From: Campylobacter sp. CCUG 57310
GTDB lineage: Bacteria > Campylobacterota > Campylobacteria > Campylobacterales > Campylobacteraceae
Reading direction: 5' to 3'
Length of the DNA: 64,000 nt
Assembly: GCF_013201975.1 (NCBI RefSeq)
Contig: NZ_CP053845.1
Span: forward strand, 1,798,001 to 1,862,000
Both the position numbers and the translations under genes were made by a program. Positions 44,770 to 54,536 of the stretch are shown here, in pieces. Each line of letters begins with the position of its first letter. Positions within the stretch are counted from its first letter, which is position 1. Below the pieces are notes generated by a model. It saw nothing but the letters and a program-made list of their open reading frames with translations. It did not search any database and was not told the origin of the DNA.

Positions 44770-44982
44770 TTAGAGTTTTGACTCGTAGCGTCTAAGCATA
44801 TAAAGACGTTTAAGCATTTTTTTACGAGCTGAAATTTTTTGCTTTTTGCGAATTTCAGTCATAGGCTCGAAAAATCTTCTTGCGCGAACTTCCGTTACGA
44901 TAAGATTTCTATCGACTTGCTTTTTAAATTTCCTATACGCTTCGTCAAAAGACTCATTAGGATGTACCTTGATTCCCGGCAC
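44770..44982 (-). CDS. rpsU: 30S ribosomal protein S21
   Basis: 70 residues from a GTG start read as Met-Pro-Gly-Ile-Lys; GGTGAGG lies 5 bases upstream. The four-codon longer frame would add residues absent from Campylobacter S21. The sequence [20 protein letters not shown] and the basic tail [15 protein letters not shown] are typical. S21 is part of the small subunit and helps mRNA pairing. The upstream region is short and AT-rich. Confidence 0.95.
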   Translation of the reverse strand: MPGIKVHPNESFDEAYRKFKKQVDRNLIVTEVRARRFFEPMTEIRKKQKISARKKMLKRLYMLRRYESKL

Positions 44983-45096
44983 GACCCTCACCACCTTTCG
45001 ATATAAAATAGAGTGCGATTATACTTAAATTTTATTAAATTTCAAAATTTGAGCCAAATTCTACTATCGTTTAAATTTAGCTCGCATATCACCGTT

Positions 45097-46596
45097 TTAC
45101 TTTACTATATGCTCGGCCGCTATCATAGCAGAAGTTATGCAATCAGGCACAGAGCAGCTTGTAAGCCTACTATAGCCGTGAACTCCGCCCGTAGCTTCGC
45201 CAACCGCATATAGATTTTTAATAGGGCTATCATCATAAACGCTAAGAACTTCAAAATTTAAATTCGTTCTAACACCGCCTTGAGTGTAGCTTATACCCGG
45301 CGCTCCCAAGATAGCGTAAAACGGCGCTTTTGCTATCGGCGCAACGCTCTTTTTGCTTAGATCTTTCTTAAAGTCGGTATCTGCTTTTTCGCTTATTAGC
45401 TTATTATATTTTTCTATTTCGCTATTTAAAGTTTGCAAATTTAGCTTAAATTCCTGCGCAAGATCCTCAAGCGTGTCAAATTTTTTAAGCTTTCCGCTGG
45501 TTATAAATCCTTCAAGACGCTTTGGATCGTGACTTGAATTAAAGCCGACACTATCAAAAATAATTACAGGAAAGAGTGTCGAATCATTATTTTGCATATT
45601 TTCTAAGATATTGTTTGACAGAGTTTGTCTATCGCCGTCCTCGTTCATAAAACGTTTTGTGTTTTTGCCATCTACTATGATAGAAAATATCAAATCCTCT
45701 GTAGGAATTCCAAACGAATATCTCGCGAGGCTAAGTTGTACGGGCGTAGCTCCGGCTTTTAGCATTATCTTAAGAGCTCCCGCCGTTGCGCCTGCATTTG
45801 AAGGGGTATTAGCCAAAGAGAGTCTTGGATTTTGGATAAATTTAAACTCCTTATCCGCAGAATATCCTCCGCTGGCAAAGATAACGGCTTTTTTAGCTTT
45901 ATAGAATTTAACCTCTCCTGAAGTGTTTTGAGCGTCATCGTTTTTGAGTTTTCTCTCGAATTTATAATCCTCTTTTACTTTTAGCCCGATAACTACGCCG
46001 TTTTGATCTTTGATTATCTCGTCGGCTTTTACTCTTTTTAGAGTTTTTCCACCCTTGCTTTCAAAGTGCGCATTAAGAGTTTGTATGCACGCTCCGCCGC
46101 CATCTACTGTCTCTAGGCTTCTTGCTACGCTGTGTCCGCCAAGATGCTTTAATTTGTCTGCGTATTTTACGCCGCGAGCTTTCATAAACTCATACGCCCT
46201 TTTTGAATTTTCAGCGATTCTGCGAGTTTGGTCGATGTGGTTAAAGCCTCTACCGGCTTTATTTAGATCCTTGATAAAAAGCTCGACCGAATCCTTAATG
46301 CCCGCATTAACCTGCACATCTGATCCTACACAAGCAAAATCAAGCTGAGATATCACGGAATTTCCGCCGGTTCGAGACATCTTTTCAATTAGCACGGTAT
46401 TAAGTCCAGCTTCTGCGGTTATGATACCCGCGACATTCGCGCTAAGTCCGCTTCCTACGATAAGTACGTCAAATTCACTGTCCCATTTGATCTCGTTTGT
46501 CTGATCGTTCGCGCTTAAATTCATAGCACCTACGGCACTGATAGAAGCTGCCGCAAAGCCTGTTTTTAAAAACTCTCTTCTTGATAACTTTTTCAT
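45097..46596 (-). CDS. Tat-exported FAD reductase of the flavocytochrome c family (paralog 3)
   Basis: 499 residues with a twin-arginine signal (KKLSRREFLKTGFAAAS) and FAD fold (DVLIVGSGLSANVAG, LIEKMSRTGGNS). Compared with the other two copies it has SYTQGG where they have HHTMGG, so a further substrate His is gone. HGYSRLTSCSVPDC replaces HGASRLGSNA. Only the likely catalytic Arg region (DGDRQTLS) and one Arg (SRL) remain. It has no cytochrome or quinol dehydrogenase gene next to it. It must use the operon at 8.2-12.5 kb or other cytochromes, or have a different job. It is divergent from ccoG. Confidence 0.88.
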   Translation of the reverse strand: MKKLSRREFLKTGFAAASISAVGAMNLSANDQTNEIKWDSEFDVLIVGSGLSANVAGIITAEAGLNTVLIEKMSRTGGNSVISQLDFACVGSDVQVNAGIKDSVELFIKDLNKAGRGFNHIDQTRRIAENSKRAYEFMKARGVKYADKLKHLGGHSVARSLETVDGGGACIQTLNAHFESKGGKTLKRVKADEIIKDQNGVVIGLKVKEDYKFERKLKNDDAQNTSGEVKFYKAKKAVIFASGGYSADKEFKFIQNPRLSLANTPSNAGATAGALKIMLKAGATPVQLSLARYSFGIPTEDLIFSIIVDGKNTKRFMNEDGDRQTLSNNILENMQNNDSTLFPVIIFDSVGFNSSHDPKRLEGFITSGKLKKFDTLEDLAQEFKLNLQTLNSEIEKYNKLISEKADTDFKKDLSKKSVAPIAKAPFYAILGAPGISYTQGGVRTNLNFEVLSVYDDSPIKNLYAVGEATGGVHGYSRLTSCSVPDCITSAMIAAEHIVK

Positions 46597-46745
46597 TCCG
46601 CCTCCTGTTTAAATTTTTCAGCTAAATTATAAAAAACAAAGCATAAAAGCTTAATTAATAGATATTTAATAAGTTTAAAATTATAATTTAGCAAAAAATA
46701 TAATTATTTTGTAACTTACTGTTTTCAAATTTCAAAAGGATTTTT

Positions 46746-48089
46746 ATGAGCGAGCAAAATTTAAAAAACAATCCGAACTACGCTAAAAAGCGTTATATGT
46801 TCTACGCAATCTTAACCTGTATCGCGCTTATCTTGCCTTTTGTTAAGATAAACGGCAATCACTTCTTCTTGCTAAGCTTTGACAAAAAGCAACTCCATCT
46901 GCTCTTTAACAGCTTTGACACGCAAGAGCTTTATCTGATGCCATTTGTGCTTATCATATTTTTTCTTACTATATTTTTTCTCACAACCCTTGGCGGAAGG
47001 GTTTGGTGCGGCTGGAGCTGTCCGCAAACGATATTTCGCGTGATTTATCGTGATCTAATCCAAACTAAAATTTTAAAGCTTCGCAAAAATACGAACAATA
47101 AACAAAAGCCTATAGAAGGGCAAAATTTCAAAAAATTTGCAGGTGTAGTTATATGGTCGGTCTTAGCCTGTTTGGCTGCGGCAAATTTCTTATGGTTTTT
47201 TGTGCCGCCCGAGGATTTTATAAACTACGTTAAAAATGCCGGGGAGCATAAATTTTTAATGGGAATTTGGTTTTTTATAACGGCGTTTATAGTATTTGAC
47301 GTAGTTTGGTTGGCGGAGAAATTTTGCATATATGTCTGTCCTTATGCGAGAATTCAATCGGTTATGTTTGATGAAGATACGATACAAGTTATCTATGACG
47401 AACAAAGAGGCGGTAAAATTTACGATAAAAACATCAAGCTTTGGAAAAAACCGCCAGAGCCTGAAAACGAATGCACGGGATGTGAGGCATGCGTTAAAAT
47501 TTGCCCTACTCATATAGATATAAGAAAAGGTATGCAGCTTGAGTGCATAAATTGCCTTGAATGCGTGGATGCGTGTAGTAAAGTCATGGGCAAGCTTGGC
47601 AAAAAGACGCTTATAGACTGGACGAGCGACAACTCGCTAAAATCCGGCAAAAAGGTTAATTATCTAAGATTTAGAACGATCGCTTATATGGCTGTTATCG
47701 CCGCTACTACTGTCATCTTGGCATTCATGAGCACAAAAAAAGAATACATGCTGCTTAACATAAATCGCACGAGCGAACTATATAAGATAAAAGACAACGG
47801 CGAAATCGAAAACGCATATACGTTTTTATTCCAAAATACCGACAATAAAGATCATAGCTATTACTTTGACGTAAATGACACCAATATAAAAATAACACGC
47901 CCTAAAGAGCCTATCGAGCTAAAAAGCGGAGCGAAAAAGAAAGTGGTAGTCGTTTTAACCTCTAAAAATTTAAACTTAAGCGATAAAAACGATGCGCCGA
48001 TACATATCAAGATAAACGCTTACGCAAAAGACGAAAAAGAGAAAATAAGCATTGAAAGAGAGACGATATTTGTCTATCCTAAACAATAA
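46746..48089 (+). CDS. ccoG: Cytochrome c oxidase accessory protein CcoG (FixG/RdxA type)
   Basis: 447 residues with five membrane segments. A GRVWCGWSCPQTIFR motif lies in the NapH-like part, and two [4Fe-4S] motifs (CTGCEACVKICP, CINCLECVDAC) follow. The C-terminal ~110 residues form an Ig-like FixG domain. The family helps copper delivery for cbb3 oxidase. In C. jejuni a ferredoxin-domain membrane protein also sits next to cmeR, so order is conserved. AAAAGGAT precedes the start. Confidence 0.93.
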   Translation: MSEQNLKNNPNYAKKRYMFYAILTCIALILPFVKINGNHFFLLSFDKKQLHLLFNSFDTQELYLMPFVLIIFFLTIFFLTTLGGRVWCGWSCPQTIFRVIYRDLIQTKILKLRKNTNNKQKPIEGQNFKKFAGVVIWSVLACLAAANFLWFFVPPEDFINYVKNAGEHKFLMGIWFFITAFIVFDVVWLAEKFCIYVCPYARIQSVMFDEDTIQVIYDEQRGGKIYDKNIKLWKKPPEPENECTGCEACVKICPTHIDIRKGMQLECINCLECVDACSKVMGKLGKKTLIDWTSDNSLKSGKKVNYLRFRTIAYMAVIAATTVILAFMSTKKEYMLLNINRTSELYKIKDNGEIENAYTFLFQNTDNKDHSYYFDVNDTNIKITRPKEPIELKSGAKKKVVVVLTSKNLNLSDKNDAPIHIKINAYAKDEKEKISIERETIFVYPKQ

Positions 48090-48160
48090 TGAATTTAAAT
48101 CTTAAATTTATAAATTTAATGATATAGTAAAAGCCAAATTTAAACTCGCAAGGAATAGCC

Positions 48161-48793
48161 ATGACAAAAATGTCAAAACGTGGTCACGAAAGATATGAAA
48201 AAATAACACAAGTCGCGCTTGAGCTATTTTTAGAAAAAGGCTATGAAAACACCAGTTTAAACGATATCATCGACAAAAGCGGAGGCTCGCTTGCAAGTAT
48301 ATATAAATTTTTTAAGAACAAAGAGGGTCTTTTTAAGGCGATAGTAGATAAAAGCATAGATGAATTTTGTAACGAAATCGACGAAAAGATAGATCTAAAA
48401 CTCTCTCATAAGCTTGAGGATTTTTTGCATAAATTCGCAACTGTATTTTTTGATATCATCTGCGAGAGAAAAACGACTTATATAGCCCGCACTATGATAA
48501 TTGAAGGTTTTAAAAACGACTCCGCACTGGGCAAGATGTTTTTAGAGCAAATTTTAAATAAGATACATAAAATTTTAGTTGATTTCTTCAACCGAGACGA
48601 GATCAAAGCTAAGCTTTCAGATATAGACTCAGATCTTGCCGCAAGCTTATTCTGCGCTCTGGTAAGAAGCCCTTATCACTATAACGCCGTACTTCTAAAC
48701 AGCGATATAACTTTATCAAAACAGCAGCGCGAAGAGCACGTTAAAATTTGCGTTGATCTATTCTTAAACGGAGTTTGTAAATCTAAAAATTAA
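48161..48793 (+). CDS. cmeR: TetR-family repressor of the efflux operon
   Basis: 210 residues, the same length as C. jejuni CmeR. The N-terminal helix-turn-helix is NTSLNDIIDKSGGSLASIYKFFKNKE, split here as two helices around a tight turn, followed by a helical ligand-binding domain. It lies directly upstream of cmeABC in the same direction. The inverted repeat at 48847-48862 matches the known CmeR site type, so autonomous repression of cmeABC released by bile salts is expected by homology. Confidence 0.92.
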   Translation: MTKMSKRGHERYEKITQVALELFLEKGYENTSLNDIIDKSGGSLASIYKFFKNKEGLFKAIVDKSIDEFCNEIDEKIDLKLSHKLEDFLHKFATVFFDIICERKTTYIARTMIIEGFKNDSALGKMFLEQILNKIHKILVDFFNRDEIKAKLSDIDSDLAASLFCALVRSPYHYNAVLLNSDITLSKQQREEHVKICVDLFLNGVCKSKN

Positions 48794-48846
48794 ACCAAAG
48801 TTAATTGACAAAAAAAATGAATAATAATATAATTGCGCAAAATAAT

Positions 48847-48862
48847 TGTAACTTAAATTACA
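48847..48862. promoter_or_regulatory. CmeR operator (inverted repeat)
   Basis: TGTAACTTAAATTACA is a 16-bp sequence with 5-bp arms TGTAA/TTACA and a 6-base centre. The C. jejuni CmeR site, TGTAATAAATATTACA, has the same arms and spacing. It lies 36 bases before the cmeA start in the cmeR-cmeA gap, where a promoter is expected. Confidence 0.8.
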
Positions 48863-48897
48863 AAATATCACAAACTAAAATATCACAAGGTCACTAT

Positions 48898-50016
48898 ATG
48901 AAAAAACTTGCAAATTTTTCTCTAATAATGGGAATTTTAATATCTTTTTCGGGCTGCTTTAAGGACGATAAAGCAAATACCGCAGGTCAAAGACCGCAAA
49001 TGCCGCCTGCAAAAGTAGATATCATAAAAGCCAAAAAAGAAGACATCCCGATAACTTTTGAATATCCCGCCAAAATCGTAAGCGACCAAGACGTAACGCT
49101 TCGTCCTAAGGTTTCAGGCACTCTTATTAAGCAGTATTTTAAAGCAGGCGATAGTGTAAAAGCAGGCGATAAACTGTTTTTAATCGATCCTGAAAAGTAT
49201 CAGGCAAGCTATGACGCTCTTGAAGCAAGCGTGGGCGTAGCGAGCGCAACTCTTAAAAACGCTCAAACCGAATTTAATAGAGTAAAAAAACTATATGAGA
49301 AAAAAGCCGTAAGCCAGAAGGAATTTGACTCTGCAAAAAGCACTCTTGATATCGCAAACGCAACCTTGCTAAGCGTAAAGGCAAATTCCAAAAACGCAAA
49401 GATAGATCTCGGATATACGACAGTTGTTGCGCCGTTTGACGGAATTTTGGGCGAAAATTTAGTTGATGTTGGTTCGTTTGTTTCAGCTAGTGCAACAGAG
49501 CTTGTAAGACTAACCAAAATCGATCCGATAAGCGTTAAATTTTATATCGCCGATGTTGACAATCTAAATAGAATCAAAAACGTACAAAGCGGCTCTTGGG
49601 CGCAAAACGGCGCTAACGCCACGCTAAAAACAGGAGGCGAAATTTTTAAAGGCAAAGTAAACTTTATAGATAATGTAGTGGATATAAACGTAGGAAGCGT
49701 TTTGGCTAAAGCGGAATTTGAAAACAAAGACGCAAAGCTAATGCCGGGAGCTTTTGCAAGCGTAGTCATGGATGGATTTTATCAAAAAGACGGATTTAAG
49801 ATTCCTCAAGTCGCCATCCAACAAGACGCTATGAATACCTTCGTGCTTGTGCTAAAAGATCAAAAAGTAACGCAAAAAAACATAGAAATTTCATATCAAA
49901 AAGAAGACTATGCGGTAGTTAGCGGCGGACTTGAAGAGGGAGATTTGATCATCATAAATAACTTTAAAAAGATTAGAGTGGGAGCGGACGCGCAAGTTGA
50001 TAAGGAGAAAAACTAG
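48898..50016 (+). CDS. cmeA: Efflux periplasmic adaptor lipoprotein
   Basis: 372 residues from the internal Met, because a lipoprotein signal with lipobox FSGC follows and the CmeR operator lies inside the 31-codon extension of the longer frame. The membrane fusion protein layout is clear: VTLRPKVSGTLIKQYFKAGD (lipoyl half), a long helical hairpin (about 100-170), and the beta-barrel section FYIADVDNLNRI. It links the CmeB pump to the CmeC channel. The gene ends directly before cmeB. Confidence 0.94.
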   Translation: MKKLANFSLIMGILISFSGCFKDDKANTAGQRPQMPPAKVDIIKAKKEDIPITFEYPAKIVSDQDVTLRPKVSGTLIKQYFKAGDSVKAGDKLFLIDPEKYQASYDALEASVGVASATLKNAQTEFNRVKKLYEKKAVSQKEFDSAKSTLDIANATLLSVKANSKNAKIDLGYTTVVAPFDGILGENLVDVGSFVSASATELVRLTKIDPISVKFYIADVDNLNRIKNVQSGSWAQNGANATLKTGGEIFKGKVNFIDNVVDINVGSVLAKAEFENKDAKLMPGAFASVVMDGFYQKDGFKIPQVAIQQDAMNTFVLVLKDQKVTQKNIEISYQKEDYAVVSGGLEEGDLIIINNFKKIRVGADAQVDKEKN

Positions 50017-53000
50017 ATGTTTTCTAAATTTTTTATAGACAGACCGATCTTTGCTACGGTCGTATCTATAATCATAGTAATAGCAGGCGCAATGGCGATT
50101 AAAGGTCTGCCGGTAGAAGAGTATCCGCAACTTACCCCGCCTCAAATTTCAGTAAGCGCGGTGTATACGGGAGCTGATGCGCAAACCATTGCGGATTCGG
50201 TTGCAACTACTATCGAAGATCAGATAAACGGCGTTGAAAATATGCTTTATATACAAAGCACTTCAAGTTCAAGCGGCACTATGGGCATAAACGTATATTT
50301 CAAGATAGGCTCTGACTCAAAACAAGCCGCAATCGATGTCAACAACCGCGTTCAAGCGGCTCTTGCAAAGCTTCCTAGTGAAGTTCAGCAAAGAGGCGTA
50401 ACGGTAAGGGAAAGAAGCTCAAGCATACTTGAAGTTATCACTTTTACCTCCGAAGATATGGATATCATTAAGATGCACAACTACGTGCTTGCAAATATAG
50501 AAGACGAGATAAAAAGAGTAGACGGCGTAGGCGACACCGCGGTAATTGGCAATAAAGACTATGCCATGAGAATTTGGCTCAAGCCCGATCTGCTTGCGAA
50601 ATTTAACATCTCAACAAGCGAGGTTATAGCCCAGATAAATCAACAAAACAAACAATACGCAACTGGTAAAATCGGAGAGCAGCCAAATACTACCGATAAC
50701 CCTTATGTCTTTTCCATTAGACCGGAGGGGCGATTAAAAAGCGTTCAGGAATTTGAAAATATCATCATAAGAACTTCAAAAGAAGGCACCGTGCTAAAGC
50801 TAAAGGATATAGCCGAAGTCGAGCTTGGAGCAAAGAGCTATGTCTTTGAAGGTATGCTAAACGGCGAAAAGATGGTTCCTATGCTAATCTTTTTGCAAAA
50901 CGGCGCAAACGCTCTAGCTACGGCTAACGCGGTCAATAAAAGACTTGAAGAGCTAGCAAAAACCTTTCCTGCGGGCTTTAAGCATAACGTTTCTTACAAT
51001 CCTACCGAATTTATACAGGTGTCGATAAATGAGGTTATAAAGACCTTTATAGAGGCGATGATACTCGTAATGGTAGTTATATATATGTTTTTAAAGAGTT
51101 TTAGAGCCACAATCATACCTATGATCGCCGTTCCCGTCTCTATCATAGGCACATTTGCGGGGCTTTATGCGATGGGCTTTACGATAAATTTGATAACTCT
51201 TTTTGCTCTCGTGCTTGCTATCGGCATAGTCGTGGATGATGCGATTATCGTCATAGAAAACGTGGAGAGAATTTTACACGAAGAAAAAGATATAAGCGTA
51301 AGGGACGCTACCGTTAAGGCTATGGGGGAAATTTTTGCGCCCGTTATATCCATAGTGCTTGTTTTATCGGCTGTTTTTATCCCGGTTGCTTTTATGGAGG
51401 GCTTTGTAGGCGTTATACAAAGGCAGTTTGCGCTAACTCTTGTTGTTTCGGTTTGTATCTCAGGTCTTGTGGCGCTTACTCTAACGCCTGCGCTTTGTGT
51501 TGTAATGCTTAAAAAGCAAGAGTCAAAGCCGTTTTGGTTTGTGCAAAAATTTAATGACTTTTTTGACTGGAGTACAAAAATTTTCAGCGCAGGAGTAGCT
51601 AAAGTCCTGCGTCATATAATCCCAAGCTTCATCATCATAGCCATAATGGGATATGCTATATTTACGCTGTTTAATAAAATTCCTTCAAGCCTAGTGCCAT
51701 CAGAGGATAAAGGATCGATCATAGCTATCACATCTCTTCCGCCGGCTTCGGTAATGGATAGGACAAAAAAGGAGATGAAGGACATAAGCAGCGCATTTAC
51801 CAAAAATCCAAACATCGAATTTGTAACAGGGCTTGTAGGATATGATATGTTTGCCGGCGCACTTAAAGAAAATTCAGCCGTAGCCTTCATCAGACTAAAA
51901 GACTGGAGCGAAAGAAAGAGTCCTGATAGCTCGGCAGGTGCGCTAGTAGGGCAATTTAATAAGATATTTTGGGGTTCAAAAGAGTCTATGACCTTTGTCG
52001 TCAATGTCCCGCCGATAACAGGGCTTAGTATCACGGGCGGATTTGAGATGTATCTACTTAATAAAACGGGTAAGACTTACGACGAAATAGAAAAAGACGC
52101 CCTTAAGATAGTCGCCGCGGCAAATGCACGTCCTGAGCTTACCAGTGTGCGAACTACGCTTGAAACAACCTATCCGCAGTATAATATAAGCGTAGATAAG
52201 CAAAAAGCAAAGCTCCTTGGAGTAAGCGAGCCTGATATATTTAGCACGATAGCTGCAACTGTCGGCTCATACTACGTAAATGACTTTAACATGCTAGGCA
52301 AATCCTACGACGTTCAAGTAAGGGCTTTAGATAAATATAGAAATTCGCCTGAGGACTTTAGAAACATATTCGTTAAGTCAAATTCTGGCGAGATGATACC
52401 TCTAAATTCACTCGTTACTCTAAAAAGAAGCGTAGGGCCTGATATAGTCGATAGATTTAACCTCTTTCCTGCGGCTAAAATTTTAGGCGATCCAAAGCCG
52501 GGATACACTTCAGGCGATGCGATAAGGGCCATAAGTGAAGTGGTTGCGCAAAATCTCTCAAGTGACGAATACTCCATAAGCTGGTCGGGAAGCGCCTTTC
52601 AAGAGGTTAGCTCACAAGGCACGGGCGCGGTAGCATTTGCTTTCGGCATGGTGTTTGTGTTTTTAATCCTAGCCGCACAGTATGAGAGGTGGCTTATACC
52701 GCTTGCGGTTATTACCGCGGTTCCTTTTGCCGTATTTGGCGCGCTAGTAGCCACTTGGCTAAGAGGGTTGCATAACGATATATATTTTCAAATAGGTCTG
52801 CTTTTACTCATCGGACTATCGGCTAAAAACGCGATATTGATTGTGGAATTTGCAATGCAAGAGCGCCAAAACGGAAAGAGCGTCTTTGAAGCTGCGGTAA
52901 ATGCTGCAAGGCTAAGATTTCGCCCGATAGTAATGACATCTATCGCATTTACGCTCGGAGTTTTTCCTATGGTTATCAGCACGGGAGCGGGTGCGGCTTC

Positions 53001-53154
53001 TCGTCATGCGCTTGGTACGGGAGTTATAGGCGGCATGATAGCGGCAACCACTATAGCGCTGTTTTTCATACCGATGTTTTACTATCTGCTTGAAAATTTA
53101 AACAACAAATTTTGGGACAAAAAGCCAAAAACACAGGGGGTAGCCAATGCGTAA
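50017..53154 (+). CDS. cmeB: RND multidrug efflux transporter
   Basis: 1045 residues, the AcrB/HAE1 family length. It starts FSKFFIDRPIFATVVSIIIVIAG. The proton-relay Asp pair lies in IGIVVDDAIIVIENVER and the relay Lys in GLSAKNAILIVEFA. Two large periplasmic loops and 12 helices are expected from the hydrophobic pattern. It expels bile salts, dyes and antibiotics as the pump of CmeABC. It begins one base after cmeA and overlaps cmeC by 8 bases. Confidence 0.97.
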   Translation: MFSKFFIDRPIFATVVSIIIVIAGAMAIKGLPVEEYPQLTPPQISVSAVYTGADAQTIADSVATTIEDQINGVENMLYIQSTSSSSGTMGINVYFKIGSDSKQAAIDVNNRVQAALAKLPSEVQQRGVTVRERSSSILEVITFTSEDMDIIKMHNYVLANIEDEIKRVDGVGDTAVIGNKDYAMRIWLKPDLLAKFNISTSEVIAQINQQNKQYATGKIGEQPNTTDNPYVFSIRPEGRLKSVQEFENIIIRTSKEGTVLKLKDIAEVELGAKSYVFEGMLNGEKMVPMLIFLQNGANALATANAVNKRLEELAKTFPAGFKHNVSYNPTEFIQVSINEVIKTFIEAMILVMVVIYMFLKSFRATIIPMIAVPVSIIGTFAGLYAMGFTINLITLFALVLAIGIVVDDAIIVIENVERILHEEKDISVRDATVKAMGEIFAPVISIVLVLSAVFIPVAFMEGFVGVIQRQFALTLVVSVCISGLVALTLTPALCVVMLKKQESKPFWFVQKFNDFFDWSTKIFSAGVAKVLRHIIPSFIIIAIMGYAIFTLFNKIPSSLVPSEDKGSIIAITSLPPASVMDRTKKEMKDISSAFTKNPNIEFVTGLVGYDMFAGALKENSAVAFIRLKDWSERKSPDSSAGALVGQFNKIFWGSKESMTFVVNVPPITGLSITGGFEMYLLNKTGKTYDEIEKDALKIVAAANARPELTSVRTTLETTYPQYNISVDKQKAKLLGVSEPDIFSTIAATVGSYYVNDFNMLGKSYDVQVRALDKYRNSPEDFRNIFVKSNSGEMIPLNSLVTLKRSVGPDIVDRFNLFPAAKILGDPKPGYTSGDAIRAISEVVAQNLSSDEYSISWSGSAFQEVSSQGTGAVAFAFGMVFVFLILAAQYERWLIPLAVITAVPFAVFGALVATWLRGLHNDIYFQIGLLLLIGLSAKNAILIVEFAMQERQNGKSVFEAAVNAARLRFRPIVMTSIAFTLGVFPMVISTGAGAASRHALGTGVIGGMIAATTIALFFIPMFYYLLENLNNKFWDKKPKTQGVANA

Positions 53155-54508
53155 TCTCATCATAATCATCGCTGCAATATTTTTTGCGGGCTGCTCGTTT
53201 AGACCCGACTTGCCCAATGTAGATACGAAATTTGAAGCGACTTATCAATTTACGAGCGATATAAAAGACAGATGGTGGGAGGAATTCGGCGATGAAAATT
53301 TAAATGCTCTTATAAGCGACACTCTTAACAACAACATAGATCTTAAAATCGCATTTTTAAATTTGCAAAAAGCAGAGGCAACGCTTGGAGTAAGAGAGGC
53401 TGATACTTTACCCAACGTAAATTTAAACGTCAGCACAAACAGAACCAAAAACAGCGGTCAAATACGTGGCGAGCAGACGATTGACTCTATATCTTTGGGG
53501 CTAAATTATGAGATTGATTTTTGGGGTAGAGTTAAAAACAGCATAGAAGCGGCTAAATCAAGCCTGCAAATGAGCAAATTTGACTACGATACGGCAAGAC
53601 TTAGCATAAGCTCTATTGTGGCGCAAAGCTACTTCACGCTGGTTTCTTTAAATATGAAAGAGCAAATTTTAAAAGACACGGTTAAAAACTATGAAAATAC
53701 TCTTGAATTTAGAAACTCGCAGTTTGAATTAGGCGCTATAGACGAGGTAGTTTATCTGCAAAGTAAAGCCGCCGTGCAAAGTGCTAAAGTAAACCTCATA
53801 GACGTTCAAAATCAAAAAAGTTCGCTAATCACATCTTTAAGCATTTTAAGCGGTAAAACAAACGACGAAATTTTAAAAAGCTCCATAAAAAGCTCGAAAA
53901 ATCTACCAAAAGAGCCTGAAATAAAAGCCGGAATCAGCTCTGATATACTCTTTCAAAGAAGCGATGTAGCAAGCGCTTATGAGAGCTTAAAGGCGACTAA
54001 TGCCCTAATCGGCGTAGCAAAGGCTGAGTATTTCCCGACGATTTCGCTAACGGGATTTTTTGGATACTCAAGCGACAATCTAAAAAATATTTTTAAAAAC
54101 AATGCCAATACATGGAGTTTTGGCGCTACATTAGTTCAAAAAATATTTGACTACGGCAGAACTAAAAACAATGTAAAAATAGCTCAAACAAACGAGCAAA
54201 TAGCGGCTTTAAACTATGAAAAAACGATCAAAACCGCCCTAAGCGAAGTAAAAGACGCTCTTACAAACAGAGAAAACGCCAAGCGATCTCAAGCTGAGAT
54301 TAGCGACCTTTTAAGCTCTCAGCAAAAAATTTATAATATCGCTCAAAGCAAATTTGACGAAGGCTACAGCAGCCACCTAGAGCTACTTGACGCTCAAAGG
54401 AATTTGTTATCGACTAGATTGCAGGACGCAAACGCCAAACTAAATTCCATAAATTCGGCAGTTGGTGTTTACAGAGCATTTGGCGGAGGATTTATAGTAA
54501 ATAAATAA
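53147..54508 (+). CDS. cmeC: Outer membrane efflux channel lipoprotein
   Basis: 453 residues. Lipobox FAGC is at about residue 15. TolC-like repeats are visible, including RWWEEFGDENLNALISD, NYEIDFWGRVKNSIEAAKSS and DEGYSSHLELLDAQRNLL near the end. It forms the trimeric exit duct of CmeABC. The stop codon lies inside the palindromic terminator shared with the convergent nuclease gene. Confidence 0.96.
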   Translation: MRNLIIIIAAIFFAGCSFRPDLPNVDTKFEATYQFTSDIKDRWWEEFGDENLNALISDTLNNNIDLKIAFLNLQKAEATLGVREADTLPNVNLNVSTNRTKNSGQIRGEQTIDSISLGLNYEIDFWGRVKNSIEAAKSSLQMSKFDYDTARLSISSIVAQSYFTLVSLNMKEQILKDTVKNYENTLEFRNSQFELGAIDEVVYLQSKAAVQSAKVNLIDVQNQKSSLITSLSILSGKTNDEILKSSIKSSKNLPKEPEIKAGISSDILFQRSDVASAYESLKATNALIGVAKAEYFPTISLTGFFGYSSDNLKNIFKNNANTWSFGATLVQKIFDYGRTKNNVKIAQTNEQIAALNYEKTIKTALSEVKDALTNRENAKRSQAEISDLLSSQQKIYNIAQSKFDEGYSSHLELLDAQRNLLSTRLQDANAKLNSINSAVGVYRAFGGGFIVNK

Positions 54509-54536
54509 AAAGAGAGCATGCTCTCTTTTTATTTAT
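54501..54536. terminator. 36-bp perfect palindromic bidirectional terminator
   Basis: Centred on GCATGC with GAGAG/CTCTC arms flanked by A and T runs, so both strands carry a T-tract. It contains the stop codons of both cmeC and the convergent nuclease-like gene. Confidence 0.9.
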
